Assembly (NCBI GenBank): GCA_004431415.1
Contig: QPMI01000022.1
Coordinates: forward strand, 434,001 to 498,000
DNA length: 64,000 nucleotides
Direction: 5' to 3'
From: Cyanophora paradoxa
Taxonomy: Eukaryota > Glaucocystophyceae > Cyanophorales > Cyanophoraceae
Part shown: positions 41,019-63,132 of the stretch, one piece after another
Layout of the letters: every line of letters begins with the position of its first letter
Numbering within the stretch: the stretch's first letter is position 1
Notes under the pieces: generated by a model
The model's database searches: none
Told to the model about the DNA's origin: nothing
What the model saw: the letters and a program-made list of their open reading frames with translations, nothing else
Translations under genes and position numbers: made by a program

Positions 41019-41337
41019 ATGAACCGTGCTCCGGCGCCCGGCAACATGAGCAAGATGCAGGCGGCGCAGCAGGAGATGGAGGCGGTGTCTGATATGTACA
41101 ACAAGTTCGCCACCTGCCCCGCCCACCCTCGTTCCGCGTGACGCCCCGCGCGATCCGCAGCTCACGCGCGATCTTTGCTTACGCAGAATGGTGGAGACGT
41201 GCTTCAAGAAGTGCGTGGGGGCGAAGCACTCGGAGTCCGACCTGAACAGCGCCGAGGAGACCTGCCTCGATCGATGCGTCGAGAAGTACGTGGAGGCGCA
41301 CAACAAAGTGGGCCAGGTCATGGCGGGCACCCGATAG
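41019..41337 (+). CDS. Small Tim chaperone (Tim10/Tim9 family)
   Basis: Two exons, 41019–41104 and 41187–41337, joined by an 82-bp GT–AG intron, give about 78 residues. The twin Cys motifs are CFKKC and CLDRC (C-x3-C each), separated by the usual number of residues and preceded by DMYNKMVETC. These proteins form hexamers in the mitochondrial intermembrane space and carry hydrophobic precursors to the TIM22 and SAM complexes. The sequence is complete from MNRAPAPGNMSKMQ to GQVMAGTR. The subtype (Tim10 rather than Tim9) is suggested by the MVETCFKKC style but not certain. Confidence 0.9.
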
Positions 41338-41929
41338 GCTCGCGCACCGGTTCGCCCACTCACGAGCACCCGCCCTCCGCGCTTGCGAACGGCGAGGGAG
41401 GAAGCTCCTTAGCTAAGCTGTCTAGGTAGCTAGATCCCTCGCGTGCGATGCCGTTCTCCCCCGCGCCGCTTCCCTTCCGCCCTTCGAGCCCGATCTCCCC
41501 CAGCCTCGAGGCCTCGGACTCCCAGCGCAGCGCGCGCGTTCCTCTGAAGCATGTGGAGTAGCGAATATGTAAGCTTTGTTTTTACAATGATAGTTTCCTA
41601 GTGCCGCAGCTCGAATGCGGATGCGCTGGCGCCGGCCCAGCCGCAGCGTCCGAAGGCAGCAGCAGCTCATGATCACTCGGGCATCTAGATCTGGAGCTCG
41701 GGGGGGTTGAGGATTGGGGCGCGTTCTGGCGACTTCGCGATCACGTATGAAGCTCGGCTGCCGGGGGCGTTGAACATGTCAGCGTCTCTGGCCGGGCCAT
41801 GCCATTCGGATCTAGTTCTGGAGCCGACCGAACCCGACTCTCTCGATCGGCGAGACTGCGTGCAGCTTTTGCGTCGCCATTCTTAATTATACTGGTATCG
41901 ACAAGAAGAACAGGGACGGGGGGTCAGAT
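41338..41929. other. No gene seen
   Basis: Convergent 3' flanks of the Tim and LEA-like genes. Only short random frames. Confidence 0.5.
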
Positions 41930-43874
41930 CTAGAACTCCTCCTCGCCGTCGACCGCCGAGACTTGCTGGCCGAGCGCGTACGCCTCGAAGTCCTGCGGGG
42001 CGGGGCGGGGCGGGGCGGTCAGGAGGGGCGGCCCCGGCGGGGTCTGGTCGGGGCGGAGGGACGGGCGTACGTCGATCTCGTCCTCGACGTACGTGTTCTC
42101 GGCTCCCAGGAGCCGCGGCTCCTCCTCCTCGGCGCCGAAGATCGAGCTCAGCAGGCCCGTCACGCCGCCCGACTGCTGCTGCTGCGGCTGCTGCTGCGCC
42201 GCCGGCTGCGCCTGCGCCTGCGCCTGCGCCTGCGCCGCGCCCGCCGAGGAGTCCTGCGAGGCGCCCGTCCTGCGAGGCGCGCGCGTGCGCGCGTGAGCGC
42301 GGGCTGCGGCGGCGCGAGGCGGAGGGAGCTGGGCCGCCGCACCCGCTGCTGCCTGCGCGGTCGCGGCCGCTGCCGCGCCCGAGCCGGAGCCGGAGCCCGA
42401 GCCCGAGCCGGAGGCGCCGCCGAAGAGGTTATTGAAGAGGTTGTCGATCGCATTCGACGAGGAGGCGCCGCCCGACGAGGCGCCTGCACCCGCCTGCGGC
42501 TGCTGCTGCGCCGGCGCCTGCTGCGCCTGCGCCTGCGGCTGCGCCGTCTCCGCCGCCGGCTGCTGCGTTGTCTGCGCCGCCGCCGGCTGCTGCTGCTGCT
42601 GCTGCTCGGGCTGCTGCGTGGAGCCGGAGCCGCCGCCGACGAGGGAGGAGAGCTGGCCCCAGCCCCAGCCGAGGGCCTGCTGGGCCCCGCTGGCGACCGC
42701 GTCGGCGGCCCCCTTCGCGGCGCCCTCGACGCTGCTCGCCGCCTGCGAGGCGCCCGACGCGAGCGCGCTGCCGGCCTCCGAGGCCAGGCTACCCGCCTTC
42801 TCCGCCGCCTGGGACGCCCCGCTCGCCACCGCGCCCGCCGCCGCTGCAGTCGCCGACGGCAGTCAGGCGGCTTCGGAGCGAGAGGAAGAGCGAGAAGGGG
42901 CTCACTGTTGACGGCGTTGGTGGCCTCGGTGGCGGCGCTGGAGGCTGCCTGCGTGATCGCGTTGCCGGCGTCGCTCAGCGCCGTCGAGGCCGCCTGGTAG
43001 GCCGAGTTCGCCGTGTTGGCGATGGCGTTCCCCGCCGAGTCGATGGCCGAGGACGCGGCGTTGACCGCGCTGCTGGCGGCGTTCTGCAGCGCCTCGCCCG
43101 CCGAGTTCACCGCCCCCGCGGCGGCGCTGCCGGCGCTCTCCGCGGCGCTCCTCACCGCGTCGATAGTCTGCTGCACCTGGTTGCCTCCATCCTGGCCGGC
43201 GTTGCCGCTCGGCTGCTGCTCCTGGGCTGGCTGCTGCGCTGCCGGCTGCGCCGCGCCGCTGGCCGCGGAATCGCTGGCCGCAGTGCCGCTGGCCGCGGTG
43301 CCGCTGGCCGACGAGTTTGACATGTTCAAAAGGGAGGGGAGCTTGAGGTCGTTCACGGCGGACTGCTGCTCGGCGGCGGATCAGCGCTAGAGGGGTGCGA
43401 AAGGGGCGAGGAGCCTTGTCGGACGAACCACGGCCTGGGCGCCCGACTGCGCAGCCGACTGCGCGGCGGAAACGAGCTCCTTGACGCCGTCGACCGCCGC
43501 CTGGCCCGCGGAGGAAACGGTGGAGGCGACCGACTTGAGGTCCTTGGACCTGCTGGCCTGGGTGGATTCGGTGGATTCTCCCTGCACATCCCCGACGCTG
43601 CGGGAAACGACGTTGCTCGATTCGCTTGGTGTGGCGGATTGCGCCGGGTCTCCACCAGTCTTCGGGGCTTGCTGGTCCGCGGTGCGCGGGGCTGTTGTCG
43701 TCTCCGTCGTCTCCGGCTTCGCCTCGACTTCCGCCTCGGCCGACCCTGCCTGCTGCTGCGCAGCGGCCTGCTGGCCGACGATCTGCGGTGCGGGTTGGCG
43801 GCAGGAGACGCACGGGAGCTGGGCGCGTAGGGAACGAGACCCACCGTTGGCGACTCGGGCGGTACTTTCGGCAT
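41930..43874 (-). CDS. Ala-rich LEA-like protein, multi-exon
   Basis: From MPKVPPESPTVGLVPYAP (43874), successive exons encode a Gln/Ala/Thr-rich segment, then many short amphipathic repeats of about 11 residues. Examples are KSVASTVSSAGQAAVDGVKE (about 43530), AAESAGSAAAGAVNSAGEAL (about 43110) and AEKAGSLASEAGSALASGAS (42800–42740). Gln-rich and Gly/Ser runs follow, ending VDGEEEF with TAG at 41930–41932. The 11-residue Ala/Ser/Asp pattern resembles group 3 LEA proteins, which protect membranes and proteins in dehydration or freezing. There is no signal peptide or membrane segment. Alternatively it is a disordered structural protein; low complexity makes homology weak. Confidence 0.55.
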
Positions 43875-46249
43875 GGATTACGGTTGGAAATGAAGTGTAG
43901 ACTCGACAAAATCGCTCAGGCCGGCGGGCTGCTGACTTCGAGGAGGTACGAGCTCTTTTTCAGTGCCGCGTGCGTGCTATGTGCAGGCAAGACGATGGTG
44001 GTGTCCGTTCAGGTGTGCTGGTGCCTTCGATGCGCTCGGGGGCCGGCTTTTCGTGCCGTGGTCTGGGCTCCTAGTCTCCTCTTTGTTCAGGGGGGTACGC
44101 GGCGAAGAAGGTGAACGAGCCCCTATCAGGGATGCACGCATGCCGCGCCGCCGACCGCGGCCGGCGCTCTATATTGCTAGATCTCTCGGAATCCGCGTCG
44201 CGGCCGCGGCGCGCGGCCGCCGGGCCGCCCGGCGGCCGGGCGCTCTGGCTGGCCATATGCATGGCGCGCGCTAGCGCTGCAGCTGGGCTGCAGCTAGCGC
44301 TGGCCATGGCTGCTGCTAGCGCTGCGCGCTGCGCATGCATATGCCAGGCGGTTAGGTTGCAGAGACGCCGAGCCGCGGCCGCTGCGACTCGGCGACGCGC
44401 GGCGCGCGCGCGTCGCTGTACATGCACAGCTGCAGAGCTCGCGATGCATATGGAGCAGGCGCTGGCGGCCGCGGCCGCGAGCTCGAGTCCCGCCGGGCCG
44501 CGATATCGATACTGCACATGTCCGGTGCCGGCGCCGGGCCCAGGCCTAGGCCTAGGGCGCCGCGGGGACGTCCGTGATCGATCTAGATCGAGACGAGCGC
44601 GCGGTGCGCATGCCGCACTGCGGCAGTGCGGACGGTCGGCGCCGCCTGCCGGGCCAGCACCGTACGCGTGGCACCACTGCGCCGTACGCGTGCACGTAAT
44701 TCCGAGTTCGATCGCGAGATGGTCGCCGCGGCCGCGGCGCCGGCGCGCGCGAATCGCGATCGCCGACTCGACGTCGACGCGACGACGTCCGACGGTCCTA
44801 GCTATAGCTTTTTTTTTTTCACAAAGCCCGGCTGGGCGTTTTTGTATTGGTCAAGAGCCACATATGTAACCCCCGCGCGGGTATGTCCCGCGCTGGGTCA
44901 GTCGTTGCTAGTAGGGCTGGAACCTACCCTAACTGCTTACGCGACGGCGCCTCCAGGGGGGGGGGGGGAGGGGGGCGCCGGCGACGTGAGGGGTGGGGCG
45001 GTGAGAGGGGGGGGGGTCACGGGGGCGGGGGCCGCGGGTGAGGGGGCCTGGGGGGGAGAGCATGGGGGGGAGGGGCTTGGGGGGGGGGCTTGGGCGTGCC
45101 CGTAGGGGGGCTTGGCGGGGGGGGCGGAGTGGGCTCTGAGCCGGGCCAGGGGGGCGTAAGGGGGGGCGGAGGGGGCCGTGCGCGCGGGGGGAGGGGGGTG
45201 GGGGGGGGGTGCGCGGGTTCCTGTGAGGAGCATGCGTGAGGTCATGGGGCGGAATCGTGTGCCGGGCGTTAGGAACGGGGGGGGGGGGGTAGCAGGGGGT
45301 TCGTAGGGGGGGTGAAGGGAGCGTGGGCATTGACACATACCAGAGAGAAAAGAAATGAAAGGGAAAGGTGGAATATTAGAAAGGGCTTTGGTAAGAAATG
45401 AGAGAGAGAGAATGGGGGACCGTATACGTATGCAGGGTAAGAGGGGTCAATTGGAAAGGGCGGGGGCCGCGCGCGCTAGAACTAGACGTGGGGTGCACGC
45501 GGTCACCGGGTGGGGTACACGGGGTGGGGACGTGGCCAGGGGGGGGGGACTTGGCGGGGTACGCGTTGCGCCCAGGGCGGCCGGGGGGTCTTGGGGCTGG
45601 GCCAGCGCTAGTGGGGGGAACCTGGGGCGGAGCCGACGGGGCCGGGCAGGCGACTTGCTGGGGGGGGGGGCAGCGGCGGCCGGGGAGGCCGTTTCAGCTT
45701 CTTGGGAGGCGTTGGCGGGGGACGGGAGGGCCAGAAGCCTCGGGCGGGCGGAACCCCTCAGGCTCGGACCCCGCGGGGGAGGTCGCCATCGGCTCCTGCA
45801 GCCCTAGTGGCCCGGGCCGTGGGACGGGACAGCCATGGCGGGCCCTATCGGTCGCGGCGGAGGACGGGGACTCGGCGTCGAGGGCGAGTTCCGCCACATT
45901 CGAAGCGGTGGCGGGAGACCATCGGCCGGCAACGGCCTGTCTGGGAGCGTGAAGGAGGGCGCCGAAGGTGATTCCGGAGAGCGAGGAGGACAATGCGGCT
46001 GGACGCTGCGGTCGGGCTGGCCTACGGAGCTAGTTCGGTCGTGCGGGGTCGGAGGGCAACGCTGACGCGAGTTTTGGGCACGGCTGTGTCCCTGCAGCGC
46101 TCGCAGGCACCGGAATTCCGGGAGCCCCGCTGCGCCGGCCTACTCGCTCGCGCGTCGTGCTTTTTTCCGTACCCCTCTCCGCGTCGTCCTAGCTATAGCT
46201 ATATATATAGGTCTAGTTCCGTGATCCCGGAGTCCGCCGTGCGCTGCAC
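43875..46249. other. Unassigned GC-rich region with G-rich block
   Basis: Open frames here (44111–44869 plus, 45355–45993 both strands) are Ala/Arg/Gly-rich and resemble nothing known. 44957–45297 is almost purely G with sparse C/A/T, on the plus strand. No tRNA or rRNA was recognised. Confidence 0.4.
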
Positions 46250-46870
46250 TGCGGCATGCGCGCGCAGCTGGCACTGCAGCTGCCTGGCCATGGCAGGCAA
46301 GCGCTGTATCATACTATGATAGTATACGTAGGCCGTACCGTAGTACTACGGTACTGCAGGCAGTGGCAGCCTGCAGGCTGCAGGCACTGCATGGCAGCCT
46401 GGCATGCGCACTGGCAGTGCGCATGCTGGTACATGTGCATGCTACGGTAGAAATTAAATGGTTGCGATCGCCCGGCGGCCGCGTGGCGGCGCGAATCATT
46501 TGCCAAGTTGAATCGCGCCGCGCGCGCTCTGGATCCGAATCATCCGATCCGCCGTACGCGTGCGCTGCGCATACGGCCGGCGGCTCAGCCGCAGTGCGCA
46601 TGCAGCTGGCAGAGCCTGGCACCGTGGCACGTGCATGCGCACTGTGCACCGTGGCCCAGTGGCGCCGGCAGTGCCGGCGCCACGGTGGTGGCACTGCCTG
46701 CGCATGCGCATGCCGCTCACCGAGTCATGATCAGCGGCTGGCCATGCATATGGCATATGCATGCCGCAGTGCGCACTGGCGGCGGCAGCTGCCGCAGTGC
46801 AGGCTAGCGATGTATACGTAGGCCGTACTATAGCTACGGTAGCCTAGTAATTATAATGCACTGCAGCCTG
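46250..46870. repeat. Dense inverted-repeat/palindrome zone
   Basis: Words built from GCA, TGC, CTGCAG, CATATG and GTAC recur as overlapping palindromes of 8–16 bases: GCATATGGCATATGC around 46745, GTAGTACTAC around 46340, TGCAGGCTGCAGGCA around 46370. Both strands are open in several frames only because the sequence is nearly self-complementary. No gene is claimed. Confidence 0.6.
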
Positions 46871-47968
46871 CAGCTGCGCATGCAGGCACTGGGCCACTGG
46901 CAGCCTGGCACTGCCGCAGCTGGCAGTGCTGGCACTTGAATTTTAGTCTTGAAATCGCCACGCTGTAAATGTGCTGGCAACCTTAAGCTTATCGCCAGTT
47001 GGCGAACCACCTGTACCCCCCACAAAAAAGGCCGCGTGCCTGAAATTCGGGAGCGCGCGAGCGATCTCAGCGGATCGCTGTAGGCGTAGCCTCTCCCAGA
47101 CCAGCCAGCCAGCTTCCAGCCGGAAGCTTAGGCCCAGCAGCCTTGACTAGGTGGGCGTGTTGTCACTCGCAAGCTTGACCATTAGCCCCATTATCGTGCC
47201 CGAGCTCACGGTTGACAACTGCAGTTCGTTGCTGGTAGCCCGTCCAAGCGTCTTGTCCCGTTTCGGTTATCTTTGGCGTCCCTTTCTGGAGGAACTTCGA
47301 AGGTCGGCCAGCGTGTCGTGCTCCGAAGGCTTAGGCGCTCGATGTATCGGCTGAGAGCATCCTTTACATTCATTTGCATGTCTCTGACGCGCCGCGGACG
47401 CAGGAGTGCGGACCGTGATTGAATCGGCTGTCTACCGAGTCCAGCGTGCACGGCAGTCTCTGCTCTTTCGGGTTCGTCCAAACAGAGTCATTCGTGATGC
47501 TCTAGATCTTACAGAGTCCGTCGGGAGCATGCGCTCTGCAGGACTTGTCATGCGTTGGAAGTTGCCGAGTAGCCAGGACCCAACGACGCATGCATCGGGC
47601 GCTGATGAGTGTCTTCTGTGCGTAGTGCAGGTGGAGAGCACTCCAGCGCCAGTTGGCGCCCGAGTTCGGAGTCCCGCGCCCTCCCCGAGTGGCCGCTGAC
47701 TGTCCGTCCCCTGCCTACCTATCCATCTTTGCCGCCCTCGGGCTGTGCTTACGGGAGTGCGCTTGCAGTCGGACCGGTGTTACGGGGTCGGCCCATCGTA
47801 ACACTCCGGTTAGCGCGAAGCTCAGCCGAGTCGGCTCTCACGCGCCCTGCTCACGCGTGTCTCAGGGCTTGCGTCGCATGATCCCGGAGATGGTAACTGA
47901 TGCAAGATAGACAGATCGCATCACAGGCCATGCCTAACAGAGTTCCGCAGTTGAGGCTACACTCCACT
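46871..47968. other. Intergenic, no recognisable gene
   Basis: About 1.1 kb of balanced composition before the large surface-protein gene. Short frames occur on both strands with no family likeness; the end is probably the promoter and leader of that gene. Confidence 0.45.
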
Positions 47969-56050
<8,082 letters not shown>

Positions 56051-56703
56051 TCCGGCCCGGCACGCGTGACGCGCGCCCCGGGCGCGCGCCCGTCCGCCAC
56101 CAAACACCCCCCTCACCCACCCCTCTCCCCCTGCGCCGCGCATCGCTACTTTGTTTAGCCCATATTCGCTTCAGTTGTTGCATGATTAGGCAGGTTTTGC
56201 GCCTCGCACCGCTTTCTCCATCTATTTTTTCAAAGCGTACGTCGTGTATCTCGCTCCTCTGGAGCTTATCTTGCAGCACGTCGACGGTGACCGCCAGCAG
56301 CCTTAGGCACAGCGCCCACCATTCGCCCAGTATACAGCTTTAGCCTGGCCCTTCGATATACGTGTTTACTTTGATAACGATGTATTTAGCAGTGCATTGA
56401 GCCAGTTTGCGGCTGCAGCCGCGCGCCTTGGCCCTCGCTGGCAGAGACACTGCTCAGCACCTTGTGGGCCCCTTCCGAAGTTCCGCTGCTACGGACGCTG
56501 CAGTCCGTCCCATTACAAAGCATAGAATCGATATCATGAGTGCATTGTCCACATATGCGTATGCAGAATCCTCTGAAGAGGAGTCAAATTTGATCTGGAG
56601 CTGCCTGAGCGCCGTGTCTACCCCTAAACGCCCAGGTTGAATTCCGAGCGCGCGCGCAGCCAGCGCTGGCAAGGCAGCTCAGCGCTAGCGTATAGCTCGA
56701 GCG
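56051..56703. other. Intergenic, no gene seen
   Basis: 3' flank of the surface-protein gene and upstream region of the Sec20 gene. No convincing ORF. Confidence 0.5.
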
Positions 56704-57836
56704 ATGGAGTCAGTGGATCCGGCCACGCGCGAGCGGCTCGAGCAGCTGCGGGCGTGGGATGGGCTCTTCGAGACTCTGTACGCGGCGGCGGCCGGCGTGG
56801 CGGCGGACAGCGACGCGCTCGCAAAGTTCACAGGCGGCAATGATGGAATGCAAGAACTCGTGAGCGCTGCGCGCGCCAAGCTCAAGCAGATGCGGGAGTC
56901 GATGGAGGTCGGTTCGGGCGGGCGAGGGCTTCGGGGCGCGGTCGCTCACGCATTTCGACAGGAGCTGGAGGTCGAAGCCGAGGCGCAGGAGCGGGAGGCC
57001 GACAGCGTGTTCATCCTGGAGCTGCTCAACAAGGCCCGCCGATCGCTGAATGAGTGGGCCCCTCGTCGCGCCTCTGACCGGCGGCGCTTGACTCGCTCGG
57101 GCGAAGTTTGCAGGATCGCTTGCGGGAGGCGATGAAGCAGTACTCGGAGAACGTGCGCGAGCAGCGGATCAAAGAGCGGGAGGCGCTCCTGTCGGGGGCG
57201 ACGTCGAGCGAGCTGAGGCGAAGAGAGCCGTGCGCGCCCGCATTCGACGCCACGCGCATGCATTGCAGGGGCAGCTCGAGCTCAGAGGAGCGGCAGGCGC
57301 TCGGGGGAGGACTCGCTGGCGCAGGCGCAGGAGGCGACGGACGGCCTGCGGCGCACGCGGCAGATGCTCGCGGAAGCAGTGTCGCAGGGCTCAGCGACCA
57401 TGGCTCTTCTGGGTGCGCGCGAGGCGCAGGGACGACGCTCCGCCGCGAAGCTTACTTACGCCCCTGCAGACCAGTCCTCGCAGACGCTCCGGGCGACGGG
57501 TGCGAAGCAGGAGGCGGCGAGCGACTCGATCGGGACCGCGCGGGGACTCATCACGGGCCTCGAGCAGAAAGAGGCCAGAGACCGAGCCATGATGGTACGC
57601 GCACAGCGCCTGCCGGCGCCCGCGCCCGCGCCCGCGGCGCTCGCTCACGCCCGCCCCGCCCCGCAGATGGGCGCCTTCGCGTTCTTCGTCTTCGTCTGCT
57701 TCTACATCCTGTGAGCGCCGCCGCGATCGATATCCTGGCCTGTCCCCCGGACGGCCCGCGAGCTTGCTAACTCCCGGGCAGGTACAGGAGGCTTCCCTCC
57801 CTCGGCCTCCTGTCCTCCTCGCCCGCCGCGCCCTGA
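56704..57836 (+). CDS. SEC20: Sec20-family SNARE protein
   Basis: Multi-exon gene from ATG 56704 to TGA 57834–57836. The N-terminal helices are MESVDPATRERLEQLRAWDG, then AREKLKQM-like and DRLREAMKQYSENVREQR (about 57114). The Sec20 domain follows, with ATDGLRRTRQMLAEAV (about 57335), LDQSSQTLRATGAKQEAASD (about 57470) and GLITGLEQKEARDRAMM. A single C-terminal membrane helix, GAFAFFVFVCFYIL (57667–57713), and a short luminal tail encoded by the last exon (YRRLPSLGLLSSSPAAP) complete the protein. Sec20 is a Qb-SNARE in Golgi-to-ER retrograde fusion with Ufe1/Use1 in the Dsl1 pathway. The exon junction at 57713 joins CT|G TAC cleanly. Length is normal for the family. Confidence 0.85.
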
Positions 57837-57896
57837 GCGCGCCAGCGCTGTTGATTCGCCTTCTGAGAGCGTTTGAAACATTCGCACGATCTGAGC

Positions 57897-60549
<2,653 letters not shown>

Positions 60550-60902
60550 GCAAGTGACGGCGCGCGCGGCCGGGCCGCGGCCGGGCGCCGCGCCGCGGCT
60601 CGCGTTGCCTGGTCATGACATGCATGTCCGATCCCGCGCCGCCCACGGCAAGCTGCCAGCTGCAAGTACTGCTAGTACGGGCTTCCGAAGTTCCGAAGTT
60701 CCGAAGTGAAGCCCTCGAAGCTCAGCTGCAGACGGTCCGACTCGAGAGAAGACGGCCAGTGGCCACTGGCCAGGCCGAGGGCGAGCGGCCAAAAAGAGCC
60801 TTATAGCTACTGAGTTCCGGACGGACCCGTCACGCGTGCGGCGTGATTCGGGAGTGAACTTAGAAATTCCTACACGAGATACACCTGAATAAGCATCCTA
60901 AG
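60550..60902. other. Intergenic between two minus-strand genes
   Basis: About 350 bp; no gene. A GGCCAGTGGCCACTGGCC palindromic cluster lies around 60758. It should contain the RlmN-like promoter. Confidence 0.45.
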
Positions 60903-62056
60903 CTACATACTGCAGTGGAGACTCGAGATCTGGGCGCACGGCGACTCTCGATTAAATCCAGCCGAACGTGCTCCTGTCCGCGAAGCTCGCGTCCTGCGAG
61001 CGACGACAAGTCTCGAGCTCAGCGCGCGGCGACCGTCAGTAGACATCGCCTCGCTCACCTCGGACGAGAAGACCGCGCCGGCGAGCGAGCCGTCCGCGTC
61101 GCAGAAGGGGCCCTCGCCGTGTGCCCCCGCGTCCTCCGCCGCGTCCTCTGCGAACGCTGCTGCGCTCTCCTCCGCCTGCGACAGCGGCAGCGGCAGCTTG
61201 AGCGGCCAAGCCGCGGCGATGCCGGGCGGCCCGGCGGCGGGGCGGGGCGGGGCGGGGCGGCCGCGGGGCGCGGGGCGCGGCACCTCGTGAATATCGGTGT
61301 CCGCCCGGTACGCCTTCTGTGTTCCGCTGATCGACGTGAACTGGGGCTTCTCGAACACCGGAACGACCAGGTTGCTGCACTCCGTCTGCGCAGCGTCCGG
61401 GGGCGGTCAGCCGCGCGGCCCCGCGGCGGCCGGGCTGGGCCAGGCTGCGGCGGCGGAGCGCGGGGGCCGCTGCCCGGGGGCGCGCTGCTCGCCTTCTCGA
61501 ATCCCGCCTTCGTCATCCACTTCTTGTCCACGCTCTTGCCGCCCAGCGCGAAGCACTTGTCCTTGAATGACTCTCCGGCAAACTTGTCCTCAAGCACTTT
61601 GCCTGCATTTGGCGGTCAGCTCTGGCGTCCAGGGGCGCAGAGCGACCGCCACGGGCCATGCACCTTTGCATCTCGGTTCGGAGTAGCATTTCTGGTTGGC
61701 GGCCCGGCGGCGGCAAGCGGCGTCAGCGACCTGACAACGCGGAGGCGCACACGCACGATGACCGCGGGACCCGCGCACCTTCTGCGAATCGAAAGCGTGT
61801 TAGTGGTCGTGAGATGCATGAGCCGGGCGATACTGACCGGAAAGCCTTTCAGGCACTGCTGTGGTTGGGCAGGAGCCGCAGGGGCAGCCGCGACCGGCTG
61901 GGGAGCTCCGGGATATCCATACGGTGGATATGTGTACGGTGCAGCAGGCGGAACTGCAGCGGGTGGCGGCTGGGCCGCTAGCATCGCCGGCGTTCCGGTG
62001 GTCGCCGGTGCGCCGCCGGGCGGCGGGGGCGGCAACTGCGGCGCTGCTGTCGCCAT
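60903..62056 (-). CDS. Unknown protein with Pro/Ala-rich head and Cys-containing core
   Basis: Begins MATAAPQLPPPPPGGAPATT (62056); the head is Pro/Ala/Tyr-rich (YTYPPYGYPGAP). Spliced exons then give ADAACRRRAANQKCYSEPRC (about 61720–61665), KVLEDKFAGESFKDKCFALGG with DKKWMTKAGFEKA (61600–61500) and TECSNLVVPVFEKPQF with SGTQKAYRADTDIHE (61385–61290). A last exon with an acidic Ala-rich stretch (AEESAAAFAEDAAEDAGAHG) follows. GT–AG junctions support these exons. The core has regularly spaced Cys and Lys but I recognise no family. The C-terminal frame is uncertain; the stop may be at 60903. Confidence 0.5.
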
Positions 62057-63132
62057 TGCTGATTAGAACTCGCCTCCCTGCCGACTGCCCGCTCTCTGCC
62101 GAGTCGTGTGCTGCTGATGAACTTCACCACCGCGTTGTGGTCAGAGCGGGGGTACACGCGCTTAGAGGGAAGAGACGGGTACGAGAACATTTCCCACCGC
62201 GTCGGCGCGCGGCTGGCTGCGGCCCGTCCATGGCGCCGCCGCTGTCGCTCAGCGTGACCAGCGTGAGGTAGACGGCTGGCGCGCCGAGCGGCGGCGTGAA
62301 ATGGGTGTCGAGTTGGCGTTCTCGGCGGCGGTCCTCGTTGCCGGCCATTCCGTAGGAGATTCAGGAGCGCGCGCGTTAGGGGATTGCTTCTATGTTGTCT
62401 CCGGTGCGGCGAGGAGCTCCGCGGGAGCGGCCGCGGCGACGTCGGCTGGCCGCAAAGTCGGCCGGCTTTCGCGCAAAGCCCACGCCGCCACGCGCCGCAG
62501 CGTTAGTGAACGCGCGGCAGCCTTGGCGTGGCACACTGGCGCGGCGACGTGTTCCGTCAACACGTGGACGGCGCCCGGCCCCCGCTCCCTTGCTTGGCGC
62601 TGGAGCTCATCGGCGCTTTCTCATTTCGTTCCGCTCCTCATCTCCTCGCAGTCGAGTCGCTAGATGGCGGGTCTTTTCCACATGCAGGGAAGCTCAGGTC
62701 TTTCCGTCGACCTTTGCTTGTCAGGCGTAGTGCCTTTCTTGCCCTCCGCTATACGTGGGTCTTCCCTAGGGCGGACTTCCACGTCTGGAGGGTGTTTGCG
62801 CGCTCTGTTTGCCTTCATCGGTCTGCGTAGGGCGCCGGGCTTTTTCTGCAGGTGTATCTTTCGGCCTCTCGCCCCATTCGTAGATATGGGACGTAGATAG
62901 AATTTCTCATCACTTAGACAGAGCACAGCACTCGACGGTCCTCAGTGTTATCTAGTCGGAGAGATAAATTGGGCGATGTGAAACTCCTAGTAGTTGTTGT
63001 TTTGTGCTAATGCAAATCCTTCTCACACGCGCTTAGAGGAGGGGGGTCGATACACAGCGGGTACACCAGAGCTGAAGAAGCGCTTGGCGGCGGACTGCCT
63101 GTAGCTAGCGGATGCCTAGCTAGCAGGAGGAG
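62057..63132. other. Unassigned; possible small minus-strand exons
   Basis: The minus strand at 62124–62348 reads MAGNEDRRRERQLDTHFTPP, then APAVYLTLVTLSDSGGAMD, which looks protein-like, with a donor-like GT following. A further piece reads KRVYPRSDHNAVVKFISS (about 62150–62100). This may be a short separate gene or upstream exons of the neighbour. The rest is the promoter side of the P4-ATPase gene. Confidence 0.35.

Noticed and set aside
44929-45338. Pro-rich minus-strand ORFs over the G-rich block
   Set aside because: The block is nearly homopolymeric; open frames are expected and show no domain.
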